Position numbers and translations under genes: made by a program. The notes beneath the pieces are model-generated. The model was not told the DNA's origin. It ran no database searches and saw only the letters and a list, made by a program, of their open reading frames with translations. A stretch of 7,154 nt of DNA. Origin: Sedimentisphaerales bacterium (GTDB taxonomy: Bacteria > Planctomycetota > Phycisphaerae > Sedimentisphaerales > SM23-30). Shown piece after piece: positions 1-5,729 of this stretch. The stretch spans positions 1 to 7,154 of the forward strand of contig DAOVXR010000084.1 of the NCBI GenBank assembly GCA_030636065.1, read 5' to 3'. Position 1 is the stretch's first letter, and the number at the start of each line of letters is the position of its first letter.

Positions 1-42
1 ATAGCCCACTATCTATGTTGCGAAAGATAAGATAAAGTGTGC

Positions 43-68
43 CACGGCCATCTTGGCCGTGTTTTATT
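43..68 (+). terminator. Intrinsic terminator of a gene upstream of the window
   Basis: Perfect 8-bp stem CACGGCCA / TGGCCGTG with a TCT loop, followed at once by TTTTATT. This is the standard rho-independent layout. In the 42 bases before it two reading frames close (stops at 28-30 and 33-35), so the end of an upstream gene may lie there, but too little is present to name it. Confidence 0.75.
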
Positions 69-141
69 GCCGGAGAAACACGTTTCCCGCAACAGCAACC
101 AGCCGCGACGATTATGCCGGTTGCTCAAAAGCGATAAACTC

Positions 142-162
142 CAGTCAGCCGCAGGCTGACTG
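142..162. repeat. Small palindrome, TCNGCC/GGCNGA hairpin family, copy 1
   Basis: Perfect 9-bp inverted repeat CAGTCAGCC / GGCTGACTG around a 3-base GCA loop. Its 15-base core (145-159) has the same design as the hairpins at 236-250 and 5647-5661. No T-run follows, so it is not a standard terminator. Confidence 0.6.
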
Positions 163-235
163 CTCTTGAACGATTTTCTACCAACTTTATTGGAGTTGAA
201 CCTCTTTTTATTAACCCCGAAGGAGCGAAATAAAG

Positions 236-250
236 TCCGCCACAGGCGGA
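236..250. repeat. Small palindrome, TCNGCC/GGCNGA hairpin family, copy 2
   Basis: Perfect 6-bp arms TCCGCC / GGCGGA around ACA. The arms are identical to those of the copy at 5647-5661 and differ only in the 3-base loop, which suggests a dispersed repeat. It is followed by AT-rich DNA leading to the sigma gene. Confidence 0.6.
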
Positions 251-259
251 TAAAAAGTG

Positions 260-267
260 TGAACGGT
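260..267 (+). promoter_or_regulatory. Repeated octamer TGAACGGT ahead of the sigma gene
   Basis: One of four exact copies of TGAACGGT in non-coding DNA of this window (also 3485-3492 +, 3551-3558 - and 3871-3878 +). It lies about 85 bp before the sigma start codon and contains GAAC, a core often found in -35 elements read by ECF sigma factors. A matching -10 element is not evident, so autoregulation is only a guess. Confidence 0.2.
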
Positions 268-350
268 TAAAAAAGTTGAAATTTATTTGAACTAATCTAA
301 TTGAGTTGCGTCTTTACCTGATGATACGGGAAAAATTTCGAAGGACGTAT

Positions 351-890
351 ATGGAATTTGAGAAACAGTTGGAAAAAATAGTGCATCGATGCCGGGACGG
401 CGAGAGAGCGGCTTTTGAAGAGTTGTTCGAGATATACCAGCCACGGCTGAAATATTATGTCAGGCGGCTGGACAGTGGAGGTCCCAACATTGATGATATT
501 CTTCAGGATATCTGGCTGACTGTTTTCAGGAAAATACATAAGTTGAAAGATGCTCGGGTTTTTGCCGTCTGGTTGTACCGTATCGCAAGAAATAAGGTTT
601 ATGATGGATTCAGGCGTAAAGACAGGTTTGTCAGACTGCCGGAAGAAGATGAGTTTTCCGTATCGGATGGTGTCGAGCCGGTCTTCGATGCAAATGACGT
701 TGAGAGATTACATAGAGCTTTGAATGAACTCAAACCTTATCACAGAGAAGTGTTGACGCTATGTTTCATTGAGCGGATGTCTTACCAATCGATAGCTGAG
801 GTTGTCGGCTGCAATATCGGGACTGTCAGATCACGAATATTTCACGCAAAGCAATCTCTTCGTAAAGAAATGGAGAGGCAAAATGGATAA
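351..890 (+). CDS. ECF-type RNA polymerase sigma factor (sigma-70 family)
   Basis: A 179-residue extracytoplasmic-function sigma factor that would direct RNA polymerase to a small regulon. Region 2 spans about residues 21-91: the FEELFEIYQPRLKYYVRRL helix, the polymerase-binding NIDDILQDIWLTVFRKI segment and the -10-recognising WLYRIARNKVYDGFRRK helix. After an acidic linker, region 4 spans about residues 116-172, with HREVLTLCFIERMSYQSIAEVVG and the helix-turn-helix GTVRSRIFHAKQSLRKEM that reads the -35 box. Regions 1 and 3 are absent, as in ECF sigmas. The start at 351 was chosen because AAGGA (341-345) sits 5 bases before it and the protein then starts with a normal family N-terminus; a TTG at 306 would add 15 residues with no ribosome site. 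The last 8 bp overlap the next gene, so the two are translationally coupled. The ECF subgroup and target genes cannot be told. Confidence 0.93.
   Translation: MEFEKQLEKIVHRCRDGERAAFEELFEIYQPRLKYYVRRLDSGGPNIDDILQDIWLTVFRKIHKLKDARVFAVWLYRIARNKVYDGFRRKDRFVRLPEEDEFSVSDGVEPVFDANDVERLHRALNELKPYHREVLTLCFIERMSYQSIAEVVGCNIGTVRSRIFHAKQSLRKEMERQNG
872..882 (+). promoter_or_regulatory. Ribosome binding site fixing the membrane-protein start
   Basis: GGAGAGG lies inside the last codons of the sigma gene, about 5-7 bases before the ATG at 883. It argues for the start at 883 rather than an in-frame ATG at 802 that lies deep inside the sigma coding region. Confidence 0.7.
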
Positions 891-3072
891 TAACAAAAAA
901 CTATTGGAAGGCCTGTTAAAAGCGGACGGCATCGACCCTGCAAATATCACAGAGTCTGAACGGATGGTTTTCAGGCAAATGCTCGAAAGAGAAAAAAAAC
1001 GTATGAACCGTCTTTCATGGCGTGGAATTGCTATGGTGTGGATATTTGTCATAGCCATTCTCGGGCTGTGCGTTTCCGAGCAAATCCTGGAAACATTTCA
1101 TATGGAAGCGTTGCATATTCCGTTTATCGTCGCATGGTGCGGCTTAATGGCTATGATGTGCTTTATATTTATTACGCGGTTTCCCCCTCATAACAGAAAG
1201 CTTAAGGAAAGCAACAAAAAGATTAGTAAGCTTTATTATCTTGTTCATGGCAAACATAGAGGTGTTGTCATGGTAGGCAGGAAAGATGGAAGAAGGGTTA
1301 TCAATTGGCCCGGCATTTTAAGAGTTACAGTTGTTATTTGGATGATTATATCATTAAGCGGTGCCGGTATGTACTATCTCCTGTGTCAATGTTGGATATA
1401 TTCCTCGTCGCCGTGGTTTCACATTTTCGATTGCACCGTTATAAGCCTGTTATTTGTGATATTTTTATTACGAGAAGGATTAAAGACTCCGCTGGATGAA
1501 CTTGTGGAAGTAAAAGCACAATCCAAACAATCGAAGTTTGGTATCACTTGGCCTGATACATGGAGATTGATTATGCAAAGTAAAATAACAAAACTTGCCA
1601 CTGCTGCCGCAGTTATTATTGCACTGGTTATAGGGATGAACTTTTTTAATAGTTCACCGGATGGCGATGGCATAGCCTGGGGTGATGTAAAAACGGCATT
1701 TATGAACCAGAATTGGGTTTATGTGAAATATGATAACGGACGGGAAGAATGGCATAATCTCAATACAGGCACTGTTTTTCATAAATACGAAGGAGGTACC
1801 CTGGATGTATTATCTAGAGATTATACCCACATATATAATCTTGGTATGAATAGTATCCGGGAACATAGAAAAGGCAAAGCAACTATGACTTGGCAAAACC
1901 GCTCAGCTTGGGATGTCATTGTTGGCCCCTTGGAAAAATCGAGTATAAAATCTTCTAATGCAAAATATCCTTATCACGTTGAGAAACATACTGAAACAAT
2001 TGCCGGACAAGAATTGGTGAGATTTGACGTTTACGAACTTGATGCTTTCGACAACAAGATTCTTACACAACAACTCTGGGCGGATCCGCAAACTCAATTA
2101 CCTGTACGAATTCGCAGAAAACATCGCGCAAGTGATCGCGAAAAACATGGTAGTGATTATACAACCGGTAATTTTGACTTCCCTAAAACTGGCCCAGTCA
2201 CAATCTACGATCTTGGTGCACCGGAAAACTTGGAGATTGTAAATACTCGTGAACGTGAAGAACATACTTCGCTTGAAGCAAGTCAAGTTATTCAGAAAAG
2301 CAAAGAATATTCAGAAAACTTCGTCGAACATTATCTCGCAGTTATATGGGAAGACACAGGCAAAAATGGGATAAGCTTTGTTAATGTGATTTATAGAAAT
2401 GGCAACAAAATTCACGTTAGCACATATATGTTTAATCAACATATACTTAAGCAAGAACATATAGATAGGCATTTAACCGCAGATGATATTCTGGAAAGGA
2501 CTCAATACAATGAATGTATGTCGGTGTATATTTTCGATGGAGAAAGAGAATATAAATGCAGAAATTCATTATCTCATTGGAACGAAGCAGACAATCAGGC
2601 CAGGGTTGTTATACGACGTGCTAAACGGCCTATAGGATTACAACTTTGGTTTCGTATCGAAATACGTCTTTGGCCTCATGTTGGTTGGGCAAAAGGCCGT
2701 CATTGTGAAGTCGTTTTCGATCACCCTGACAATCCTGCTGGGTGTGTTACCATACAGGCGGATAAAGAAAGATTCTTTTTTGTCAACCCAGAAAAAAACT
2801 ATCTTGCTGTTGGACGAATAAGAATGGAAACAATTAACGGCATCTTGCAAAAATTTATGGAAACCTGGTGGTCGGATTTCAAACAGCTTCCCACCGGACA
2901 TTGGTATCCCACAAGGGAATGCTTTACTAGCTACGGCAATCCTGAAAGGGGCACTAGGGGTCATGAGGAAAACCGCAATATCCATATTCAATTGCTCGAA
3001 GAAAACGAATTCCCTGCTGACGTATTTAACGGTAAAAAACTGCTCGAAGGAGCCAAAGTAGAGACATATTAA
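883..3072 (+). CDS. Large five-helix membrane protein, probable anti-sigma regulator of the upstream ECF sigma
   Basis: A 729-residue protein. The first 45 residues are charged and helical and could bind the sigma factor. Hydrophobic helices lie near residues 48-64, 79-98, 145-167, 180-197 and 236-256. The loops at 99-145 and 198-235 are rich in Lys/Arg, so the positive-inside rule puts the N-terminus in the cytoplasm and residues 257-729 outside. The exterior begins with a beta-rich part (about 265-455) that includes LWADPQTQLPVRI near 398-410, reminiscent of LolA-like domains next to planctomycete sigma genes. The rest (about 460-729) is not recognised. No zinc anti-sigma motif (HxxxCxxC) is seen. 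Helix 5, with QSKITKLATAAAVIIALVIG, resembles the single membrane segment of shorter proteins in the same genomic position, so residues 1-215 may be an added four-helix module. Co-transcription with the sigma gene is very likely from the 8-bp overlap; the anti-sigma role is inferred from position and topology only. Confidence 0.8.
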   Translation: MDNNKKLLEGLLKADGIDPANITESERMVFRQMLEREKKRMNRLSWRGIAMVWIFVIAILGLCVSEQILETFHMEALHIPFIVAWCGLMAMMCFIFITRFPPHNRKLKESNKKISKLYYLVHGKHRGVVMVGRKDGRRVINWPGILRVTVVIWMIISLSGAGMYYLLCQCWIYSSSPWFHIFDCTVISLLFVIFLLREGLKTPLDELVEVKAQSKQSKFGITWPDTWRLIMQSKITKLATAAAVIIALVIGMNFFNSSPDGDGIAWGDVKTAFMNQNWVYVKYDNGREEWHNLNTGTVFHKYEGGTLDVLSRDYTHIYNLGMNSIREHRKGKATMTWQNRSAWDVIVGPLEKSSIKSSNAKYPYHVEKHTETIAGQELVRFDVYELDAFDNKILTQQLWADPQTQLPVRIRRKHRASDREKHGSDYTTGNFDFPKTGPVTIYDLGAPENLEIVNTREREEHTSLEASQVIQKSKEYSENFVEHYLAVIWEDTGKNGISFVNVIYRNGNKIHVSTYMFNQHILKQEHIDRHLTADDILERTQYNECMSVYIFDGEREYKCRNSLSHWNEADNQARVVIRRAKRPIGLQLWFRIEIRLWPHVGWAKGRHCEVVFDHPDNPAGCVTIQADKERFFFVNPEKNYLAVGRIRMETINGILQKFMETWWSDFKQLPTGHWYPTRECFTSYGNPERGTRGHEENRNIHIQLLEENEFPADVFNGKKLLEGAKVETY

Positions 3073-3119
3073 AACAAAACCAAATTGCGTCAATCGCATT
3101 CAAGAAATAATCGAAGCAC

Positions 3120-3157
3120 TACCCTCATCAGCGGAAGTTGATGGGGGTATTTTTTTT
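3120..3157 (+). terminator. Strong intrinsic terminator of the sigma operon
   Basis: An 11-bp stem TACCCTCATCA / TGATGGGGGTA with a single T-G wobble and an 8-base loop, followed by eight T residues. It lies 48 bp after the stop codon of the membrane protein and ends the operon. Confidence 0.9.
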
Positions 3158-3235
3158 GGGGGAGGTGTAGCGGACTCTGGGGGTGGCTGTCATTAGGCCC
3201 TTTATAACAATAAGCAGGCGTAGCCCGGACAAAAA

Positions 3236-3256
3236 GTAGGGCGGGCCATGCCCGCC
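3236..3256 (+). repeat. REP-like element: GTAG plus perfect hairpin
   Basis: GTAG (3236-3239) is followed directly by arms GGCGGGC and GCCCGCC around CAT. A GTAG head next to a short palindrome is the established hallmark of REP sequences recognised by RAYT transposases. It lies 42 bp before the RAYT remnant, where a REP would be expected. No T-run follows, so it is not a normal terminator. Confidence 0.7.
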
Positions 3257-3298
3257 ATTTTGGGTTGATTGCGTTGGCAATTTCAATAGAATGAGGCC

Positions 3299-3424
3299 AT
3301 GCCAAAATATCGACGCTGGTATCGCGACGGCGGGACTTACTTTTTTACCGTCAAAACGTATAAACGCCGGGTGCTCGCCCTCATGATGGTCTATGAACAA
3401 TTGTGTGGCACCTTTTTGCTGTAG
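3299..3424 (+). pseudogene. N-terminal remnant of a REP-associated tyrosine transposase (IS200-like, RAYT)
   Basis: A 41-codon open frame starts MPKYRRWYRDGGTYFFTVKT and continues YKRR. This matches the N-terminus usual for RAYT/transposase_IS200-like proteins, with the basic start, the Gly-Gly-Thr-Tyr-Phe-Phe-Thr strand and a following Arg pair. Family members are roughly 150-200 residues. Here the likeness fades after residue 24 and a TAG stops the frame, so the HUH motif and catalytic Tyr are missing. No continuation was found in other frames downstream, so it looks like a deleted relic rather than a single frameshift. It has a REP-like hairpin 42 bp upstream and small repeats right after it. 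The family assignment rests on about 24 residues; a chance likeness is possible but unlikely given the hairpin next to it. Confidence 0.65.
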
Positions 3425-3458
3425 GCAAACTTGTTTGCTGAAGACAAAGAGGTGTCTT
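3415..3458. repeat. 19-bp period direct repeat and paired hairpins after the RAYT remnant
   Basis: TTTGCTGTAGGCAAA (3415-3429) and TTTGCTGAAGACAAA (3434-3448) match at 13 of 15 positions with a 19-bp offset. The same stretch also folds as GCAAAC-TT-GTTTGC (3425-3438), with GTAG immediately before it, and AAGACA / TGTCTT (3441-3458). It begins in the last codons of the remnant and may be its right-hand REP-like boundary. Confidence 0.45.
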
Positions 3459-3520
3459 GTTTATCCTGTCTAATATTAAATTTGTGAACGGTCACCCAAA
3501 ATGGAATTACCAGTTAAGTG

Positions 3521-3547
3521 GGGGCGATGTATCGCACCATTTTTTTT
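3521..3547 (+). terminator. Terminator-like hairpin in the long gap
   Basis: Arms GGGGCGAT and ATCGCACC around GT form an 8-position stem with one G-A mismatch, followed by A and eight T residues. With no gene directly upstream it may be left from lost sequence or end an unseen small transcript. Confidence 0.4.
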
Positions 3548-3610
3548 GTAACCGTTCATGGCGAGGGCGACTTTTTATTATTCGTCACGGATTTTTTCTT
3601 CTGTCTTTCT

Positions 3611-3638
3611 CACAACTCACCACCCACAACTCACAACT
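3611..3638. repeat. Heptamer tandem repeat, four units
   Basis: CACAACT, CACCACC, CACAACT, CACAACT in exact 7-bp register; the second unit has diverged. It resembles the short tandemly repeated sequences long known between genes in some bacteria such as cyanobacteria. Confidence 0.7.
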
Positions 3639-4041
3639 TTTTTGTGTGGCTGAAAAAAACCCATATATCAATTTTCTTAGCTCTGACTTCCTCAATTTGT
3701 CATTGTCTGTTTTATATTTTACATTTCCTTCGCCTTGCCTATCTTAACATTTCGACGAATTGGTTTATGGTCAAAAACTCTCTATTATTGTTGAATTTAT
3801 GGCCAAAACCTGTCAAAACCGTTAATTAACGAGACGGATTTTTCGTCGTCCTCCGGAAAATTGCAGAAAATGAACGGTTTTCGGCATTTTTTGCCATAAA
3901 TTGGCCAAAAGTGAAAAAACCGCTTTTTACGCAGAATAAGGACTTACGGCGGTTTTCCGGAACGAAAAATAATGACTTACGTTCATATTTTATAATTTTG
4001 TAACGGCATATCGGAAATTTATTGTGAGCGGAAAATTGATG

Positions 4042-4070
4042 TTGACAAGACTTCTTAGCTTAGATAAAAT
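4042..4070 (+). promoter_or_regulatory. Near-consensus sigma-70 promoter for rpmE
   Basis: A perfect -35 TTGACA (4042-4047), a 17-bp spacer and a -10 TAAAAT (4065-4070) that differs from TATAAT at one base. The expected start of transcription near 4077 leaves a leader of about 40 bases before the rpmE start, too short for a large riboswitch. Confidence 0.85.
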
Positions 4071-4117
4071 ACACGGCTAATTGTTGAATAAGGAAATAAA
4101 ATTCAGGAGTATTAGTT

Positions 4118-4348
4118 GTGAAAAAAGATATTCATCCAAAATACGTGGAAGCAAAAGTCAAGTGCGGCTGTGGTAGTGAATTCACTACCCGCTCGACCAA
4201 AAAGGAGATCCATGTGGAAATCTGCTCGGTCTGTCATCCGTTCTATACCGGCAAACAGAAGTTCGTCGATACGGCAGGGCGAATCGAGAAGTTCAATAAG
4301 AAATACGGTGGTAATTACGGAATCAAAGCCAAAGATAATAAATCTTAG
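4118..4348 (+). CDS. rpmE: 50S ribosomal protein L31, zinc-binding type
   Basis: A 76-residue protein of the large ribosomal subunit that sits at the intersubunit bridge near the central protuberance. It begins MKKDIHPKY as L31 proteins do and has C16-x-C18 and C36-x-x-C39, the four zinc ligands of the C+ form; paralogues used in zinc starvation lack them. The closing [11 protein letters not shown] segment is also typical. The start is GTG at 4118, supported by AGGAG (4105-4109) 8 bases upstream; an overlapping TTG would stop at once. It has its own near-consensus promoter and a terminator after it, so it is probably made largely as a single-gene transcript although prfA follows 141 bp on, a pairing common in bacteria. 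Confidence 0.97.
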   Translation: MKKDIHPKYVEAKVKCGCGSEFTTRSTKKEIHVEICSVCHPFYTGKQKFVDTAGRIEKFNKKYGGNYGIKAKDNKS

Positions 4349-4362
4349 CTTATCCCGAAATC

Positions 4363-4418
4363 AAATCACGCTGTCTGAAAAACCGCAGAACACGGTCAAT
4401 CGTCAGCGTGATTTTTTT
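4363..4418 (+). terminator. Branched intrinsic terminator after rpmE
   Basis: An 11-bp perfect stem AAATCACGCTG / CAGCGTGATTT encloses 30 bases, which themselves hold a smaller stem ACCG / CGGT (4382-4396). The T tract runs through 4418. The loop is larger than usual for a plain terminator. It lies between rpmE and prfA and would lower or control read-through into prfA. Confidence 0.75.
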
Positions 4419-4440
4419 ATGCGTATGTTATCAGAAATCG

Positions 4441-4464
4441 CGTAAGGTAAGACTTCACCCTGCA
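4441..4464 (-). repeat. Decayed REP-like element before prfA
   Basis: This 24-base stretch matches the REP-like element at 5698-5721 at 18 of 24 positions, including the shared core GGTAAGAC. On the minus strand it starts GCAG instead of GTAG and folds as GTGAAG / CTTAC with one bulged G. It lies 25 bases before the prfA start. A 5-bp stem GACTT / AAGTC (4451-4469) followed by ATTTTTTT overlaps it and could act as a weak terminator. Confidence 0.45.
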
Positions 4465-4489
4465 AAGTCATTTTTTTCCGGATAATAAA

Positions 4490-5590
4490 ATGGTAGCTTC
4501 CGAATCAAAAATCGATCAACGTATCCTGGCCAAGCTGGCTGAGATGGAACAGCGATACCAGGAACTCGAACAAAAGATGAACGACCCGGCAGTTGCGGGA
4601 AACCCGGTACAAATAGTCGCTATATCCAAAGAATACGGCAAACTCAAAGGACTTGTCGATTGCTACAGGAACTATCAGCATCTGCGTAGTCAGCGGGAAG
4701 AAGCCCAAATAATGGCGGACGACCCCGACAGCGATTCGGATATGCGCGAGATGGCAGAGGAAGAACTGCAAAGCCTGGACGAACAACTCAGCGGCGCACT
4801 CGACAAAGCAAAAGAAGAATTTGTTATGTCCGACGACATCACAGTCGGCTCAGTTATTATGGAAGTCCGCGCAGGCACAGGCGGAGAAGAAGCGGCTCTG
4901 TTCGCGGGCGACCTGTATCGAATGTATAACAAGTATGCCGAGAACCGCGGCTGGAAAGTCGAGCCGATAAGCTTCTCGCCAACCGATATGGGCGGCTTTC
5001 GTGAAGCGATATTCAGCGTAAAAGGCAAAGGCGTCTGGCAAACATTAGGCTACGAAGGAGGCGGCCATCGTGTTCAACGTGTGCCGGAAACAGAAACACA
5101 AGGCCGAATCCATACGTCAGCGGCAACCGTAGCAGTACTGCCGGAACCGGAAGAACTCGACATCGAAATAAAACCCGATGAAGTACTCGAACACGTGGCC
5201 CGCGCCAGTGGGCCGGGCGGACAAAGTGTCAATAAGCTCAACTCGGCTATAAAACTGGAACATGTCCCAACCGGTATCACAGTGAGTATGCAGGACGAAA
5301 AAAGCCAACACAAAAACCGCGCCAAAGCATGGCGAATTCTGCGCAGCCGAGTATATAACCACTTCGAACAAAAAAAACGAGCAGAACGAGAATCGGCCCG
5401 CAAAGATATGATCGGGTCAGGCGACCGCTCGCAACGTATTCGTACATATAACTTTCCACAAAATCGCCTTACAGACCATCGTATCAATCTCTCACTTTAC
5501 AGCCTGGACAGAATCATTATGGGCGATATGGACGAACTGGCAAAAGCTCTTATCGAATACGACAAACAACAACGATTGGAAAATTTGTGA
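4490..5590 (+). CDS. prfA: Peptide chain release factor 1
   Basis: A 366-residue class I release factor that reads UAA and UAG in the ribosomal A site and triggers peptide release. The coiled N-terminal domain spans about residues 1-110. The stop-codon reading motif is P199-E200-T201 in [19 protein letters not shown], the Pro-x-Thr form that marks RF1 rather than RF2 (Ser-Pro-Phe). The catalytic G243-G244-Q245 lies in [20 protein letters not shown], and [19 protein letters not shown] (313-331) is the usual C-terminal signature. The length is normal for the family. The ATG at 4490 fits the family N-terminus, but only a weak CGGA lies before it. The gene for PrmC, the methylase of this Gln, often follows prfA but is not here. 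Expression may depend on read-through of the rpmE terminator or an unseen promoter in the 141-bp gap. Confidence 0.97.
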   Translation: MVASESKIDQRILAKLAEMEQRYQELEQKMNDPAVAGNPVQIVAISKEYGKLKGLVDCYRNYQHLRSQREEAQIMADDPDSDSDMREMAEEELQSLDEQLSGALDKAKEEFVMSDDITVGSVIMEVRAGTGGEEAALFAGDLYRMYNKYAENRGWKVEPISFSPTDMGGFREAIFSVKGKGVWQTLGYEGGGHRVQRVPETETQGRIHTSAATVAVLPEPEELDIEIKPDEVLEHVARASGPGGQSVNKLNSAIKLEHVPTGITVSMQDEKSQHKNRAKAWRILRSRVYNHFEQKKRAERESARKDMIGSGDRSQRIRTYNFPQNRLTDHRINLSLYSLDRIIMGDMDELAKALIEYDKQQRLENL

Positions 5591-5593
5591 TGA

Positions 5594-5635
5594 GAAGAGT
5601 AGAAGAGTAGAAGGGTAGAAGAGTAGAAGAAGAGT
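5594..5635. repeat. Octamer tandem repeat after prfA
   Basis: GAAGAGTA, GAAGAGTA, GAAGGGTA, GAAGAGTA in exact 8-bp register (5594-5625), then a partial purine-rich unit that runs into the nonamer GAGTTGAAC (5632-5640). It starts 3 bases after the prfA stop codon and does not code. Confidence 0.8.
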
Positions 5636-5646
5636 TGAACGTCCAA

Positions 5647-5661
5647 TCCGCCTATGGCGGA
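5647..5661. repeat. Small palindrome, TCNGCC/GGCNGA hairpin family, copy 3
   Basis: Arms TCCGCC / GGCGGA around TAT, with arms identical to the copy at 236-250. It lies 57 bp after the prfA stop with no T-run, so it is a repeat rather than a clear terminator, though it could protect a transcript 3' end. Confidence 0.6.
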
Positions 5662-5697
5662 AATCAAAGAAATATTGAATGCAGAAAAAGAAAGACG

Positions 5698-5720
5698 CGT
5701 GGGGTAAGACCCCGCCCTAC
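5698..5720 (-). repeat. REP-like element before the RNA methyltransferase gene
   Basis: On the minus strand GTAG (5720-5717) is followed by GGC and then the stem GGGGT / ACCCC around CTT. It has the same GTAG-plus-palindrome design as 3236-3256 and 6789-6809. It ends 9 bases before the chosen methyltransferase start codon and lies inside the upstream extension of that reading frame, which is one reason that extension was not taken as coding. Confidence 0.65.
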
Positions 5721-5729
5721 AGAATAATT

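Larger units (their letters stand above)
69..350. other. Intergenic leader ahead of the sigma operon
   Basis: No gene is seen here. The stretch holds two short perfect hairpins (142-162 and 236-250), an inverted pair AACTCCA (137-143) / TGGAGTT (191-197) that would enclose the first hairpin, the nonamer GAGTTGAAC (193-201) and the octamer TGAACGGT (260-267). It must hold the promoter of the sigma operon, but no convincing sigma-70 pair could be picked out. Confidence 0.5.
3459..4041. other. AT-rich intergenic stretch without a supported gene
   Basis: Two overlapping open frames here (3457-3747 and 3518-3829) read through tandem repeats and T-runs, have no ribosome site and resemble no family, so no gene is called. 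What can be seen: three copies of TGAACGGT, a terminator-like hairpin (3521-3547), heptamer repeats (3611-3638), inverted pairs CCGGAAAA (3853-3860) / TTTTCCGG (3953-3960) and AAAACCGC (3916-3923) / GCGGTTTT (3949-3956), and three near-copies of TGG(T/C)CAAAA (about 3769, 3798 and 3902). Confidence 0.5.

Noticed and set aside
306..350. TTG-started 15-residue extension of the sigma factor
   Set aside because: No ribosome site before the TTG, while AAGGA stands 5 bases before ATG 351 and the family N-terminus fits there.
802..882. Longer start for the membrane protein at 802
   Set aside because: It would overlap the sigma gene by 89 bp and translate its helix-turn-helix region in another frame; ATG 883 has a good ribosome site.
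2638..3099. 153-codon minus-strand open frame
   Set aside because: It is a mirror of the membrane-protein coding region, with no recognisable domain or start signal.
3611..3638. Possible CRISPR repeats
   Set aside because: Units are 7 bp and contiguous with no spacers; no cas genes are present.
3457..3829. Two overlapping + strand open frames of 96 and 103 codons
   Set aside because: They consist of AT-rich DNA, T-runs and heptamer repeats, have no ribosome site and show no family likeness.
4021..4032. ATTGTGAGCGGA, equal to the left part of the E. coli lac operator, about 10 bp upstream of the rpmE -35 box
   Set aside because: The right half of the operator is absent, there is no reason for LacI-type control of rpmE, and the match was found after the fact.
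4170..4445. 91-codon + strand frame overlapping rpmE
   Set aside because: The L31 frame is certain; this one is Arg/Ser-rich shadow sequence running through the terminator.
5074..5487. 137-codon minus-strand open frame inside prfA
   Set aside because: It lies wholly within the highly conserved RF1 core and is a shadow frame.
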